Shown here one piece after another: positions 34,427 through 43,965 of a DNA stretch of 64,000 nucleotides. The stretch is from positions 62,001 to 126,000 of the forward strand of contig NZ_PNEO01000016.1 in assembly GCF_002870125.1 (NCBI RefSeq), read 5' to 3'. A program made the translations under genes and the position numbers. Positions within the stretch are counted from its first letter, which is position 1. Each line of letters begins with the position of its first letter. This stretch comes from Burkholderia sp. WAC0059 (lineage in GTDB: Bacteria > Pseudomonadota > Gammaproteobacteria > Burkholderiales > Burkholderiaceae). Under the pieces are notes generated by a model. That model was given only the letters and a program-made list of their open reading frames with translations. It did no database searches and had not been told where the DNA came from.

Positions 34427-35104
34427 ATGCGAATCCTGGTAATCGAAGACGAGTCGAAGACCGGCGCCTACCTGAAGAAGGGGCTCGAGGAATCGGGCTA
34501 TGCCGTCGATCTCGCATCCGACGGCGGCGAGGGCCTGCTGCTCGCCCAGGAAGAGGATTACGACGTGATCGTGCTCGACGTGATGCTGCCGGTGCTCGAC
34601 GGCTGGACCGTGCTGCGCCGGCTGCGCGCGACGAAGTCGACGCCCGTGCTGTTCCTCACGGCGCGCGACGACGTGACCGACCGCGTGCACGGCCTCGAGC
34701 TCGGCGGCGACGACTACCTCGTGAAGCCGTTCGCGTTCGTCGAACTGCTTGCGCGCGTGCGCACGCTGGCGCGGCGGGGACCGCCGCGCGAAACGGAGCG
34801 CATCGTGGTCGGCGATCTGGAAATGGACGTCCTGCGCCGGCGCGTGAAGCGCGGCCAGACGCGCATCGACCTCACGCCGCGCGAATTCTCGCTGCTGCAA
34901 CTGCTCGCGCGCCGCCACGGCGAGGTGCTGAGCCGCACGCAGATCGCCTCGTACGTCTGGGACATGAACTTCGACAGCGACACGAACGTCGTCGAAGTGG
35001 CCATCCGCCGTCTGCGCACGAAGATCGACGACGGCTATCCCGTCAAGCTGATTCACACGGTCCGCGGCGTCGGCTACGTGCTGGAGCCGAAGGGCGCGGC
35101 CTGA
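34427..35104 (+). CDS. OmpR-family response regulator (heavy-metal type, CusR/IrlR-like)
   Basis: A 225-residue two-domain regulator. The receiver has the acidic pair E7/D8, the phospho-acceptor D51 (VIVLDVMLP) and lysine in LVKPFAF. The C-terminal winged helix begins near residue 125 and contains LTPREFSLLQLLARRHGEVLSR and NVVEVAIRRLRTKID. The CusR/CopR/IrlR branch is suggested by GLELGGDDYLVKPF and the overall length. Its stop overlaps the kinase start by one base. The convergent RND pump is a plausible target, not a demonstrated one. Confidence 0.88.
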   Translation: MRILVIEDESKTGAYLKKGLEESGYAVDLASDGGEGLLLAQEEDYDVIVLDVMLPVLDGWTVLRRLRATKSTPVLFLTARDDVTDRVHGLELGGDDYLVKPFAFVELLARVRTLARRGPPRETERIVVGDLEMDVLRRRVKRGQTRIDLTPREFSLLQLLARRHGEVLSRTQIASYVWDMNFDSDTNVVEVAIRRLRTKIDDGYPVKLIHTVRGVGYVLEPKGAA

Positions 35105-36594
35105 TGAGAGGGCGCTCGCTCACCGTCACGCTCGCGCTGGCGTTCGGCGCGACCACGCTCATCATCTTCACGCTCGTGGGCAGCTACGTCTATGTCGCGC
35201 TGAGCCACGAGGTGCGCACGCAGGACGATCTCGACGTCGTGCTGGCGGCCCGCCACGTGCGGCGTCTTGCGCAGGAGCTCGATTCTCCCGCGCTCGTCGT
35301 CGCGCACGCGGACCGGCTGTCGAGCGTCGTGCTCGGCAACGAGGCGTTGTCGATGACCATCGCCGACCGCGCGGGACACGTGCTCGTGGAGCACGAGGGC
35401 GGCGCGCCCGGCGCCGGCTCCGGCCGTCCGGGCGTGGCCGGCCCGGGCCGGGCCGCGTCCGTCGTCGCCGCGCCGCCGCCCGGCACGCGGCCGGTGCCGG
35501 CCACCGCGCGCATCACGACGGACGCCATCGTCGAATCGCGCACGGCCGACGGCACGCCGATCCACAACGTGACGGTCGGCGCGCTGCTGGGCGATGGCGA
35601 GGCCGTCACCATCTCGATCTCGCGCAACATGCACGACCGCTGGCTGCTGCTCGACCGCTATCGCGACAAGCTCGAGCTGGCGGGCACGGTCGGCGCGCTG
35701 TTCACGATGCTGCTCAGCTACCTGCTGATCCGCGCCGTGCTGCGGCCGCTGCGCGATATCGCGGCGCACGCCGGGCAGGTGACGGTCAACCGGCTCGACA
35801 CCCGCATCGAACTCGCGCGCGTGCCGCGCGAGCTCGAGCGGCTCGTGACCGCGCTCAACGCGATGCTGGCGCGCCTGCAGTCCGGGTTCCAGCATCTGTC
35901 GCAGTTCACGGCCGATCTCGCGCACGACATGCGCACGCCGCTCGCCAACATCCGCGGCGCCACCGAGGTCGTGCTGGCCCGCCCGCGCTCGGTCGACGAA
36001 TACCAGGCGCTGCTCGCCTCGAATCTCGAAGAAGCCGAACGGCTTTCGCGCATGATCGAGAACGTGCTGTTTCTCGCGCGCGCCGAGCATCCTCAGTTCG
36101 TGACGAACATGCGGGAGATCGACACGCACGAGGAGCTGCAGCGCATCGCCGGCTATTTCGAGGGGCTCGCCGACGAGGCGGGCCTCGCGCTGCGCGTGAC
36201 GGGCGGCGGCAGCCTGAGCGCCGACCTCGAGCTGTTCCGCCGCGCCGTGAGCAACCTGCTCGCCAACGCGCTGCGCCATACGCCGCGCGGCGGCGTCATC
36301 AAGCTGCAGGCCTGCTCGCGCGGCGAGCGCTTCGACGTCGTCGTGGCGAACCCGGGCTCGCGCATCGACGAAGCCCATCTGGAGCGCATCTTCGACCGCT
36401 TCTATCGCGTCGACCCGTCGCGCACGAGTTCGCGCGACGCGCCCGGCTCGGGCAGCCCGGCCGGGCTCGGCCTCGCCATCGTGCGCATGGTGATGGAGCT
36501 GCACGGCGGCACGGCGCGCGCCGAGAGCGACGAAACCGGCACGCGCTTCATCCTGTCGTTCCCGGGCGGCCGTCCGGTTCCCGCGGCGACGTGA
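35104..36594 (+). CDS. Sensor histidine kinase (heavy-metal sensor family)
   Basis: A 496-residue membrane kinase. Membrane helices lie near residues 10-33 and 191-210. The periplasmic sensor between them contains a Gly/Pro/Ala-rich stretch (about 100-132) that looks like an insertion. A HAMP domain follows; the phosphorylated histidine is H274 in LAHDMRTPL. The N box is NLLANALRHTP and the G box GLGLAIVRMVMELHGG. Its final 47 bases overlap the end of the opposite-strand outer-membrane factor gene. Confidence 0.9.
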   Translation: MRGRSLTVTLALAFGATTLIIFTLVGSYVYVALSHEVRTQDDLDVVLAARHVRRLAQELDSPALVVAHADRLSSVVLGNEALSMTIADRAGHVLVEHEGGAPGAGSGRPGVAGPGRAASVVAAPPPGTRPVPATARITTDAIVESRTADGTPIHNVTVGALLGDGEAVTISISRNMHDRWLLLDRYRDKLELAGTVGALFTMLLSYLLIRAVLRPLRDIAAHAGQVTVNRLDTRIELARVPRELERLVTALNAMLARLQSGFQHLSQFTADLAHDMRTPLANIRGATEVVLARPRSVDEYQALLASNLEEAERLSRMIENVLFLARAEHPQFVTNMREIDTHEELQRIAGYFEGLADEAGLALRVTGGGSLSADLELFRRAVSNLLANALRHTPRGGVIKLQACSRGERFDVVVANPGSRIDEAHLERIFDRFYRVDPSRTSSRDAPGSGSPAGLGLAIVRMVMELHGGTARAESDETGTRFILSFPGGRPVPAAT

Positions 36595-38152
36595 GGCCGG
36601 CGGCGGATGCCGCCGGGGCTTTCGCCGTCGAGCCGGCCGGCGCGGTTTTTCCCGACGGTTGTCCGGCCGCGCCGGTTGCCGTCGCGCGCTGGTTGGCCAG
36701 CCACCACGAGCCGCCGAGCGCCTCGAGCAACTGCACGCTCGCGTCCATGCGCCGGCCGGCGATCTGCTCGGCGGTGCGTTCGTCCGTGAGCGCGATCGTC
36801 TGCGCGGCGACGACGTCGAGATAGCTGACCGCGCCGGCGTCGTAGCGGTTCGTCGTCAGGCGCAGCGCGAGATCGGCGGCCGAGGTCGCGCGCGCCTCGC
36901 TCTGCGCTTCGTCGGCGAGCGTGCCGAGCGCCGAGAGGTTGTCTTCCACCTGCTGGAACGCGACGAGCACGGTCTGCCGATAGTCGGCGACCGTGCCGCT
37001 GTACTGCGCTTTTGCCGCGTGTAGCGTCGCGCTGCGCTGGCCGCCGTCGAACAGCGTGCCGACGAGCTGCGGACCGAGCGCCCAGAAGAGGCTCGGCGCC
37101 GTGAGCCACGGCGAGAAGAACGAGCTTTCGAACCCGGCCGTGGCGCTCAGCGTCAGATCGGGGAAGAACGCCGCGCGGGCCTCGCCGATCTGCGCGTTTG
37201 CGGCGGCGACCCGGCGTTCCGCCGCAGCAATATCGGGCCGCCGTTCGAGCAGCGCCGAGGGCAGGCCGGCGGGGAGCGCCGGCACCGCGAGCGGGCGCGG
37301 GTCGGGCGGCAGCGAGAAGCTCGAGGCGGGCGTGCCGATCAGCGTGGCGATCGCGTGCTGCAACTGGGCGCGGAATACGTCGATGTCGCTGTCCTGGGTC
37401 AGCGTGTTGTCGAGCTGGGCCTGCGCGTCGGCGACGGCGGACGCGTCGATCGCGCCGTTCTTCAACTGCTGCCGGAGCAGGCGCAGCGCGTCGGCATAAG
37501 CGCGCACCGTGTCGTCGAGCAACCGCTTTTGCGCGTCGAGCGAGCGCAGGTCGAAGTAGTCGAGCGCGAGCTGCGCGCTCATCGAGAGCTTCACGGCCTG
37601 GAGGTCGGCGGCGCTTGCCTCGGCATTGGCCTTTGCGTTGGCGACCTCGTCGCGGATGCGGCCGAACACGTCGGGTTCCCAGCTTGCGCCGAGCCCCACC
37701 GAGTAGTCGGGCACGGTCTTGCCCGCGAGCGACGAGCCGAGCTTGTTCTGCGAGGTCCGGTAGCGGTTTTGCGCGAGCCCCGCGCTCACGGTCGGCAGGA
37801 AGCCCGCGCGCTGGTAGTCGACCATCGCGCGCGCCGCCTCGAGGTTCGCGACGGCTTTCAGGACGGTCTGGTTCGACACGTCGACGCGCGCTTCGAGCGC
37901 GTCGAGCCGGGCGTCGCCGAACACGGTCCACCAGGGGCCGCGCGGCGTCGCGTCGGCAGGCGCGGCGACGCTCCAGCCCGGTTGGCCGGCCGGCGCGCCC
38001 GCGTAGCGGGCCGGCACGTCGACGCCCGGGCGCGAGTAGGGCGGCAGCGTCGAGCAGGCGGCGAGCGCGCAGGTGAGCGCACAGACGACGCCGGACGGCA
38101 GCGCGCGGCGCGCGAACGGCGGGATCAGTCGATTCAGGGGCAGGGGGGACAT
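36548..38152 (-). CDS. Outer-membrane efflux lipoprotein (NodT/OprM family)
   Basis: A 534-residue TolC-like channel protein. A signal peptide ends in the lipobox LAAC (residues about 30-33), so it is an outer-membrane lipoprotein. Two structurally repeated outer-membrane efflux domains follow, with family landmarks WWTVFGDARLDALEARV, SWEPDVFGRIRDEV and LLERRPDIAAAERRVAAANAQIGEARAAFFP, cited in part. The last 50 residues are low-complexity (GKTAPAGSTAKAPAASAAG) and unusual. It forms the exit duct of the pump encoded just upstream. Its 3' end overlaps the kinase gene. Confidence 0.88.
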   Translation of the reverse strand: MSPLPLNRLIPPFARRALPSGVVCALTCALAACSTLPPYSRPGVDVPARYAGAPAGQPGWSVAAPADATPRGPWWTVFGDARLDALEARVDVSNQTVLKAVANLEAARAMVDYQRAGFLPTVSAGLAQNRYRTSQNKLGSSLAGKTVPDYSVGLGASWEPDVFGRIRDEVANAKANAEASAADLQAVKLSMSAQLALDYFDLRSLDAQKRLLDDTVRAYADALRLLRQQLKNGAIDASAVADAQAQLDNTLTQDSDIDVFRAQLQHAIATLIGTPASSFSLPPDPRPLAVPALPAGLPSALLERRPDIAAAERRVAAANAQIGEARAAFFPDLTLSATAGFESSFFSPWLTAPSLFWALGPQLVGTLFDGGQRSATLHAAKAQYSGTVADYRQTVLVAFQQVEDNLSALGTLADEAQSEARATSAADLALRLTTNRYDAGAVSYLDVVAAQTIALTDERTAEQIAGRRMDASVQLLEALGGSWWLANQRATATGAAGQPSGKTAPAGSTAKAPAASAAGLTSPREPDGRPGTTG

Positions 38153-38177
38153 CGTGGCATCCTCTCGACGCGCGGCC

Positions 38178-39437
38178 TCAGGAACGGTGGGACGGCGTTG
38201 CCGCCGGCGCCGCAGCGGCGGCCGCGGCGATCGACACGGGCTCGCCGGCCGTGATGGCGTCGCCGGGGTTGTCGATCACGCGGTCGGTCGGGGACAGGCC
38301 GTCGGTAATCTCGACGCGCGTGCCGAAGTCGCGGCCGATGTGCACGGTCTTCAGCGCGGTCTTGCCGTCCGGGCCGACGACGGCCACGGTCACGCCCGAA
38401 GGCCGGAACAGCAGCGCGCTCACGGGCAATTCGAGCGCGGGCGTCGCCGAGTGCAGCAGCAGATGGGCCTCGACGTAGCCGCCCGGCATCAGCGCGCCGT
38501 CGCGGTTGTCGACGTCGACCTCGACGCGCAGCGTGCGGCTCGCCGGATCGATGACGCCGGCGCTGCGCGCGACGCGGGCCGCGAAACGCCGTCCCGGATA
38601 CTGCTGCGTGCTCAGGTAGACCGGCGTGCCCGTCGTGACGTCGGCGGCGCTGTCCTGCGGCACGTCGACGAACACGCGCAGCGCGTCGACCTGCTCGACG
38701 TGGAACAGCTCGCCCGAGAGGCCCGGAGTGCCGGGCGTGCCGCCCGCCGTGACGAGCGCGCCGACGTCGACGTTGCGCGCGGTCACGACGCCGTCGAACG
38801 GCGCCGTGACGCGCTCGTAGGAGACGAGCTCGGCGAGGTGCGCGACGTTGGCCTGCGCCGCCGCGAGCATCGCGCGCTTCGCTTCCATGTCGTTCGCCTT
38901 CGTGTCGGCGTCCTGCTGCGCGACCGACTGCGTTTTCAGCATCGCCTGCCAGCGTTGCGCCGTGACTTTCGCGTAGTCGAAGTTGGCCTGCGCGACGGCC
39001 TCGTCGGCACGCGCCTGGCGCAACTGCGCGTCGAGGTCGGGCGCGGCGATCAGCGCGAGCAGTTGCCCGGCCTTCACGTGCGCGCCGATGTCGGTGTTCC
39101 AGCGCGAGATGTAGCCGCTCGTGCGCGCGTAGATCGACGCGTCCGCGAACGGCATGGCGGCGCCCGGCAGCACGAGGTCCTGGTCGGCCGGCGCGGGGCT
39201 CGGGCGCACGACCGACACGGTCAGCGTGCCCTGCGCGGCGCGTTGCGCGGTGAGCGCCTCGCTCGCCCGGATGCGCGGCACGATGCCGACGGCGAGCAGT
39301 GCGGCGGCGAGCGCGACGAGCGCGAACGCGGCCTTGCGCCGTCCGTTGCCGCCCGGCGCGCCGGGGCGCTGCGGCGGGGCGGAGGAGGGGCCGGCTTCGG
39401 TGGACGCCGGCTGGGACCGTTCGTTGAAGTCGTTCAT
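38178..39437 (-). CDS. RND efflux periplasmic adaptor (HlyD/MFP family)
   Basis: A 419-residue adaptor linking the inner-membrane pump to the outer-membrane channel. A cytoplasmic Pro/Gly-rich N-terminus of about 30 residues is followed by a membrane anchor (AAFALVALAAALLAVGIVP). A lipoyl/hairpin region (GYISRWNTDIGAHVKAGQLLALI) and beta-barrel domain follow. The ATG at 39437 begins MNDFNERSQP; the open frame continues further upstream but without homology. It lies 25 bp from the channel gene and 58 bp from the pump gene, all in one operon. Confidence 0.88.
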   Translation of the reverse strand: MNDFNERSQPASTEAGPSSAPPQRPGAPGGNGRRKAAFALVALAAALLAVGIVPRIRASEALTAQRAAQGTLTVSVVRPSPAPADQDLVLPGAAMPFADASIYARTSGYISRWNTDIGAHVKAGQLLALIAAPDLDAQLRQARADEAVAQANFDYAKVTAQRWQAMLKTQSVAQQDADTKANDMEAKRAMLAAAQANVAHLAELVSYERVTAPFDGVVTARNVDVGALVTAGGTPGTPGLSGELFHVEQVDALRVFVDVPQDSAADVTTGTPVYLSTQQYPGRRFAARVARSAGVIDPASRTLRVEVDVDNRDGALMPGGYVEAHLLLHSATPALELPVSALLFRPSGVTVAVVGPDGKTALKTVHIGRDFGTRVEITDGLSPTDRVIDNPGDAITAGEPVSIAAAAAAAPAATPSHRS

Positions 39438-39495
39438 GATGAGGTGTCGGCGAAGTGGGATCGGGGTTCGGCTTGCATCGAGGGGCGCCGCGCGG

Positions 39496-42400
39496 TCAGT
39501 GCGCGGCGGGCGGCGCATCGGGCGTGGCGGAAGAGGCATCGGACGCATCGGACGCATCGGGGCCGGGCGGCGGCAGCGCGGCGCGGCGGCGTGCGCCGCG
39601 CTTCTCGAGCCACGCGTGCACCATGCCGAAGACGACCGGCACGAAGATCAGCGTCGAGACGGTGCCGAGCGCGAGGCCGCCGATCACGGCGCGGCCGAGC
39701 GGCGCGTTCTGCTCGCCGCCATCGCCGAGGCCGAGCGCCATCGGCAGCATGCCGATCAGCATGGCGAGCGCCGTCATCAGCACCGGGCGGAAGCGGCTGA
39801 AGCCGGCTTCGAGCGCGGCCTGAAGCGGCGGCACGCCGCGGCGCAGCGTTTCGCGAGCCGTATTGACGACGAGAATGCTGTTCGCCGTCGCGATGCCGAT
39901 ACACAGGATCGTGCCCGTCAGCGCCGGCACGGAGAGCGTCGTGTCGGTGGCGAACAGCATCCAGGCGATGCCCGCGAGCGAGGCCGGCAGGCCGCTCACG
40001 ATGACGAGCGGGTCGAGCCACGACTGGAAGTTCACGACCATCAGCAGATAAACGAGCCCGACGGCGAACACGAGCCCGGAGAGCAGCCCCGCGAACGAGT
40101 CGTGCATGGCTTGCACCTGCCCGCGGATCACGATCGACGAGCCCGGCGGCAACTGCGCGCGCTCGGCGTTCACGATGCGCGTCACGTCGTTCGCGACGCT
40201 GCCGAGGTCGCGCCCCTGCACCGAGGCGAAGATGTCGAGCACGGGCTGCACGTTGTAGTGCGAGATGACGGCCTGCTGCGTGCCGCGCGAGAACGTGCCG
40301 AGCGTGCCGAGCAGGTTCTGCGCCGCGGCGCCGGCCGCCGGGCCGCCCGCGGGCGTGCGGGCCGTGGTCGCGTCGTTCGTCGTGAGCGGCACGTTGGCGA
40401 GCGCCTGCAGAGAATCGATGTCGTACTGGGGCGTCTGCACCATGAGCGGATAGCTCACGCCGTTGCGCGGATCGAGCCAGAAGTTCGGCGTCGTCTGCGA
40501 ACTGCCCGAAAGCGCGATCAGCATGTTCTGCGAGACCTGGCGCTGCGTGAGCCCGGCCTGAATCGCCTTCGTGCGGTCGACGTCGACGTTGATGGCCGGC
40601 TCGTCGCCGGGCTGCTGGATGCGCGCGTCGACGAGCCCGCGCACGCCGCGCAGCTTCGCGAGCAGCGCGTCGGCCACCACGCGGTTCGCGGCGAGCCTGT
40701 TGCCGACGATCTGCACGTCGATGGGCGCGGGCAGGCCGAAGTTGAGGATCTGGCTCACGATGTCGGCCGGCAGGAACGCGAAGGTCACGCCCGGGAACGA
40801 TTTCGCGAGCACGTTGCGCAGCGTCGCGACGTACTGCGCGGTCGGGCGGTGGCCCGGCTTCAGCGTGATCATGATGTCGGCGTCCTCGGTGCCGATCGGG
40901 TCCGACGAGTCGTAGGTCAGGTTGATGCCGCTCACCGGCATGCCGATGTTGTCGAGCACCGAGCCTTGCTCGGACTGCGGGATGACGGTGCGGATCTTCG
41001 CCTCGACCTCGTCGGTGATGCGCGCAGTCTGCTCGATGCGCGTGCCGGTCGGCGCGCGCAGGTGCAGGCGGATTTCGCCCGTGTCGACCGCCGGGAAGAA
41101 GTCGCGGCCGGTGAACGCGAGCAGCGTGAGCGACGCGAAGCAGGCGAGCACGAAGGCCGGCAGGAAACGGCGGCGGTGCGCGATGGCCCATTCGAGCAGC
41201 GCGCGGTAGTTCAGGCGCAACTGTTCGAAGCGGCGCTCGAAACCGGCCTGGAAGCGCGCGAGCCGCGCGAGCACGCCGCGGCCCGCGGGCGTGCCGCGCC
41301 GCTGGGCGCGCATCAGGTACATGGCGAGCGTCGGCACGAGCGTGCGCGAGAAGAAGTACGACGCGCACATCGCGAAGATCACGGCCTCGGCCATCGGCAC
41401 GAACAGATAGCGCGCGACGCCGGAGAGCAGGAACATCGGCACGAACACGATGCAGATCGACAGCGTCGAGACGAAGGTGGGTACCGCGATCTCGCCCGAG
41501 CCGTTCAGGATGGCGTCCTCGAGCGGCTCGCCGTTCTCGAGGTGATGGGTGATGTTCTCGATGGCGACGGTCGCGTCGTCGACGAGAATGCCGACCGCGA
41601 GCGCGAGCCCGCCGAGCGTCATGATGTTGATGGTCTGGCCGAGCGCGGCGAGCGCCGTCATCGAGGTCAGCACCGCGAGCGGAATCGAGACGGCGATGAT
41701 GAGCGTGGCGCGCCAGCTACCGAGGAACAGCAGGATCATGAGCGCGGTGAGGCAGGCCGCGATGACGGCCTCGCGCACCACGCCCGCGATCGCCGAGGCG
41801 ACGAACACCGACTGGTCGCCGAGCGGCGTGATCTTGAGCGCCGCCGGCAACCCCGCCGCGATGTGCGGCAGCATGGCTTTCACCTGGCTGATGATCGAGA
41901 GCGTCGAGGCGTCGCCGGACTTCTCGATCGTGAGCAGCGCGGCGCGCTTGCCGTTGCTGCGCACGATGTTGGTCTGCGGGGCGTAGCCGTCGCGCACGTG
42001 GGCGACGTCGCGCACGTAGACCACCGAGCCGTCGACCGTCTTGATGGGCAGATCGTTCAGCGCCTCGACGGTCTGCGTGCTGCCGTTCATCTGCACGTTG
42101 TATTCGCGCGTGCCGATCTTCGCGGTGCCCCCCGGCAGGACCAGGTTCTGCGCGTTGACGGCATCGACGACGTCGAGCGGCGAGAGCCCCCTGGCCTGCA
42201 GCTTGCGCGGGTCGATGTCGACCATGATCTGGCGGATCTTGCCGCCGAACGGCAGCGGCACGGACGCGCCCTGCACCGTGGCGAGCTGCGTGCGGATGAA
42301 GCTGTTGCCGAGGTCGTAGAGCTGCTGCTCGGGCAGCGTGTCGCTCGAGAGGCCGAGCTGCAGGATCGGCACCGTCGAGGCGTTGTAGGTGATGATGTTC

Positions 42401-42780
42401 GGCGGCAGCGTGCCGGGCGGCAGGATGTGCAGCAGCGACTCGGAGTTGCTCGTGGCCTCGGCGATCGCACGGTTGATGTCGGCGCCCTGGTGGAAGAAGA
42501 CCTTCACGACCGCCACGCCGTTGAGCGACTGCGATTCGATGTGCTCGATGTCGTCGACGTCGGAGGTGAGCGCGCGCTCGTAGATCGACGTGATCCGGTG
42601 CGCCATGTCCTCGGCCGAGAACCCGTTGTAGGACCAGACGATGCTGACCACGGGGATGTCGATGTTCGGGAAGATGTCGGTCGGCGTGCGCAGGATCGCG
42701 AGCGGACCGGCAATGAAGATCAGGATGGCGAGAACGATGAAGGTATAAGGACGCCGTAGCGCGAGCCTGACAATCCACAT
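39496..42780 (-). CDS. RND efflux pump, inner-membrane transporter
   Basis: A 1094-residue proton-driven RND transporter with the usual twelve membrane helices and two large periplasmic loops. The start MWIVRLALRRPYTFIVLAIL and the fourth helix GGLALAVGILVDDATVAIENI (with the proton-relay aspartate pair) are clear, as is the TM10-11 region MTALAMLIGMLPMALGLGDGG. It is first in the pump-adaptor-channel operon. The sequence alone does not decide between drug (HAE1) and metal substrates; the nearby metal-type two-component genes make export of a metal or biocide possible. Start ATG 42780. Confidence 0.9.
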   Translation of the reverse strand: MWIVRLALRRPYTFIVLAILIFIAGPLAILRTPTDIFPNIDIPVVSIVWSYNGFSAEDMAHRITSIYERALTSDVDDIEHIESQSLNGVAVVKVFFHQGADINRAIAEATSNSESLLHILPPGTLPPNIITYNASTVPILQLGLSSDTLPEQQLYDLGNSFIRTQLATVQGASVPLPFGGKIRQIMVDIDPRKLQARGLSPLDVVDAVNAQNLVLPGGTAKIGTREYNVQMNGSTQTVEALNDLPIKTVDGSVVYVRDVAHVRDGYAPQTNIVRSNGKRAALLTIEKSGDASTLSIISQVKAMLPHIAAGLPAALKITPLGDQSVFVASAIAGVVREAVIAACLTALMILLFLGSWRATLIIAVSIPLAVLTSMTALAALGQTINIMTLGGLALAVGILVDDATVAIENITHHLENGEPLEDAILNGSGEIAVPTFVSTLSICIVFVPMFLLSGVARYLFVPMAEAVIFAMCASYFFSRTLVPTLAMYLMRAQRRGTPAGRGVLARLARFQAGFERRFEQLRLNYRALLEWAIAHRRRFLPAFVLACFASLTLLAFTGRDFFPAVDTGEIRLHLRAPTGTRIEQTARITDEVEAKIRTVIPQSEQGSVLDNIGMPVSGINLTYDSSDPIGTEDADIMITLKPGHRPTAQYVATLRNVLAKSFPGVTFAFLPADIVSQILNFGLPAPIDVQIVGNRLAANRVVADALLAKLRGVRGLVDARIQQPGDEPAINVDVDRTKAIQAGLTQRQVSQNMLIALSGSSQTTPNFWLDPRNGVSYPLMVQTPQYDIDSLQALANVPLTTNDATTARTPAGGPAAGAAAQNLLGTLGTFSRGTQQAVISHYNVQPVLDIFASVQGRDLGSVANDVTRIVNAERAQLPPGSSIVIRGQVQAMHDSFAGLLSGLVFAVGLVYLLMVVNFQSWLDPLVIVSGLPASLAGIAWMLFATDTTLSVPALTGTILCIGIATANSILVVNTARETLRRGVPPLQAALEAGFSRFRPVLMTALAMLIGMLPMALGLGDGGEQNAPLGRAVIGGLALGTVSTLIFVPVVFGMVHAWLEKRGARRRAALPPPGPDASDASDASSATPDAPPAAH

Positions 42781-42946
42781 GGCTGAATCCCCGGAGGCAG
42801 TGCGGGCGGACCGCCTGGAGCGTGCGTCGCGGCGGTATGACAGGTTGGCAGTCTGGCGGCTTCGCACTGACCCCGGGGTGACTTCGGGATTACAAAATTG
42901 TTATCTGCCGGTGCGCGGCAAAGCTTGCGCCGGGGCCGGTGATGTT

Positions 42947-42960
42947 CTTATGGGAATAAG
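42947..42960. promoter_or_regulatory. Inverted repeat upstream of the orphan binding-protein gene, possible operator
   Basis: CTTAT-GGGA-ATAAG has perfect 5-base arms, 99 bp before the start codon of the gene at 43059. The bound regulator is unknown; a LysR-type protein would fit the size. Confidence 0.35.
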
Positions 42961-43058
42961 TTGGTTCACCCTGGCGACGTTTTTTCCTATCGTGGCCGCA
43001 GTCCGGCGCGGTTGCCGGACGCGCTGCGCTTCATCACTAAAACGGAAAAACGATCAAC

Positions 43059-43874
43059 ATGACGAAACTACTCAGGCTCCTCTCGTTCGCGACGGCTTCC
43101 TTCTTCCTCCTGTCGGGCGTCGCGCACGCCGACCGGCTCGACGACATCAAGAAGGCAGGGGTGCTGCGCGTCGGGGTATTCGACAGCAATCCGCCGTTCG
43201 GCTCGGTGGACACCGGCGCCAAAACGATCGTCGGCTACGACGTGGATTTCGCCCGGCTCATCGCGAAGCGGCTCGGCGTGAAGCTCGAGCTGACCGCGAC
43301 CAACCCCGCCAACCGCATTCCGCTCCTGACCTCGGGCAAGGTCGATCTGATCGTGGCCGCGATGACGATCACCGACGACCGGGCCAAAGTCGTCGACTTC
43401 AGCACGCCGTACTTCGTCACGGGCCAGCAGTTTCTGTCGAAGAAGGGCGTCCTCACGTCCGAGGGCCAGCTCGCGACGCTGCGCGTCGGCGCCGTGAAGG
43501 GGACGACCGAGGAAGCCACGGTGCGCGATCGCTACCCGCAGGCGAGCGTCGTGGCCTATGACGACATCCCGCTCGCCTTCACGGCGCTGCGCAACGGCAA
43601 CGTGCAGACGATCACGCAGGACGGCGCGATTCTGGCGGGCCTGCTCGGCAACGTGCCCGACAAGGCGAACTACGAGATCGCGCCGTTCCGCATCACGACC
43701 GAGAAGTACGGCATCGCGGTGCCCAAGGGCGAGACGAACCTGCTGAAGGTCGTCGATGCGACGCTCGTCTCGTCCGAGCAGAACGGGCAGGCGAAGCAGA
43801 TCTTCAACCGGTGGTTCGGTCCTGGCAGCCCGTCGCCGCTCTCGCGCGACTTCACGATCACGGCTTCGAACTGA
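43059..43874 (+). CDS. Amino-acid ABC transporter periplasmic binding protein (orphan)
   Basis: A 271-residue family 3 solute-binding protein. The signal peptide is LLRLLSFATASFFLLSGVAHA, and the mature domain begins DRLDDIKKAGVLRVGVFDSNPPFGS. GYDVDFARLIAKRLGV and GKVDLIVAAMTITDDRAK identify the polar amino-acid family. No permease or ATPase gene is next to it; it probably works with a transporter encoded elsewhere. The gene stands alone between the RND operon and a convergent LysE gene. Confidence 0.85.
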   Translation: MTKLLRLLSFATASFFLLSGVAHADRLDDIKKAGVLRVGVFDSNPPFGSVDTGAKTIVGYDVDFARLIAKRLGVKLELTATNPANRIPLLTSGKVDLIVAAMTITDDRAKVVDFSTPYFVTGQQFLSKKGVLTSEGQLATLRVGAVKGTTEEATVRDRYPQASVVAYDDIPLAFTALRNGNVQTITQDGAILAGLLGNVPDKANYEIAPFRITTEKYGIAVPKGETNLLKVVDATLVSSEQNGQAKQIFNRWFGPGSPSPLSRDFTITASN

Positions 43875-43965
43875 AGCAGGCGGGTCGGGATTCAAGGCAG
43901 AGTTTTTTCGCGGCCGAGTTCGCCCGGCTGCTTTCTATCGGGCGGCCGTCGCGCCGCCCGGTGCC

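Noticed and set aside
39154..42759. A 1201-codon open frame opposite the RND pump gene
   Set aside because: Its product is Arg/Asp/His-rich without motifs, as expected for the antisense frame of a GC-rich gene; the pump on the other strand is certain.
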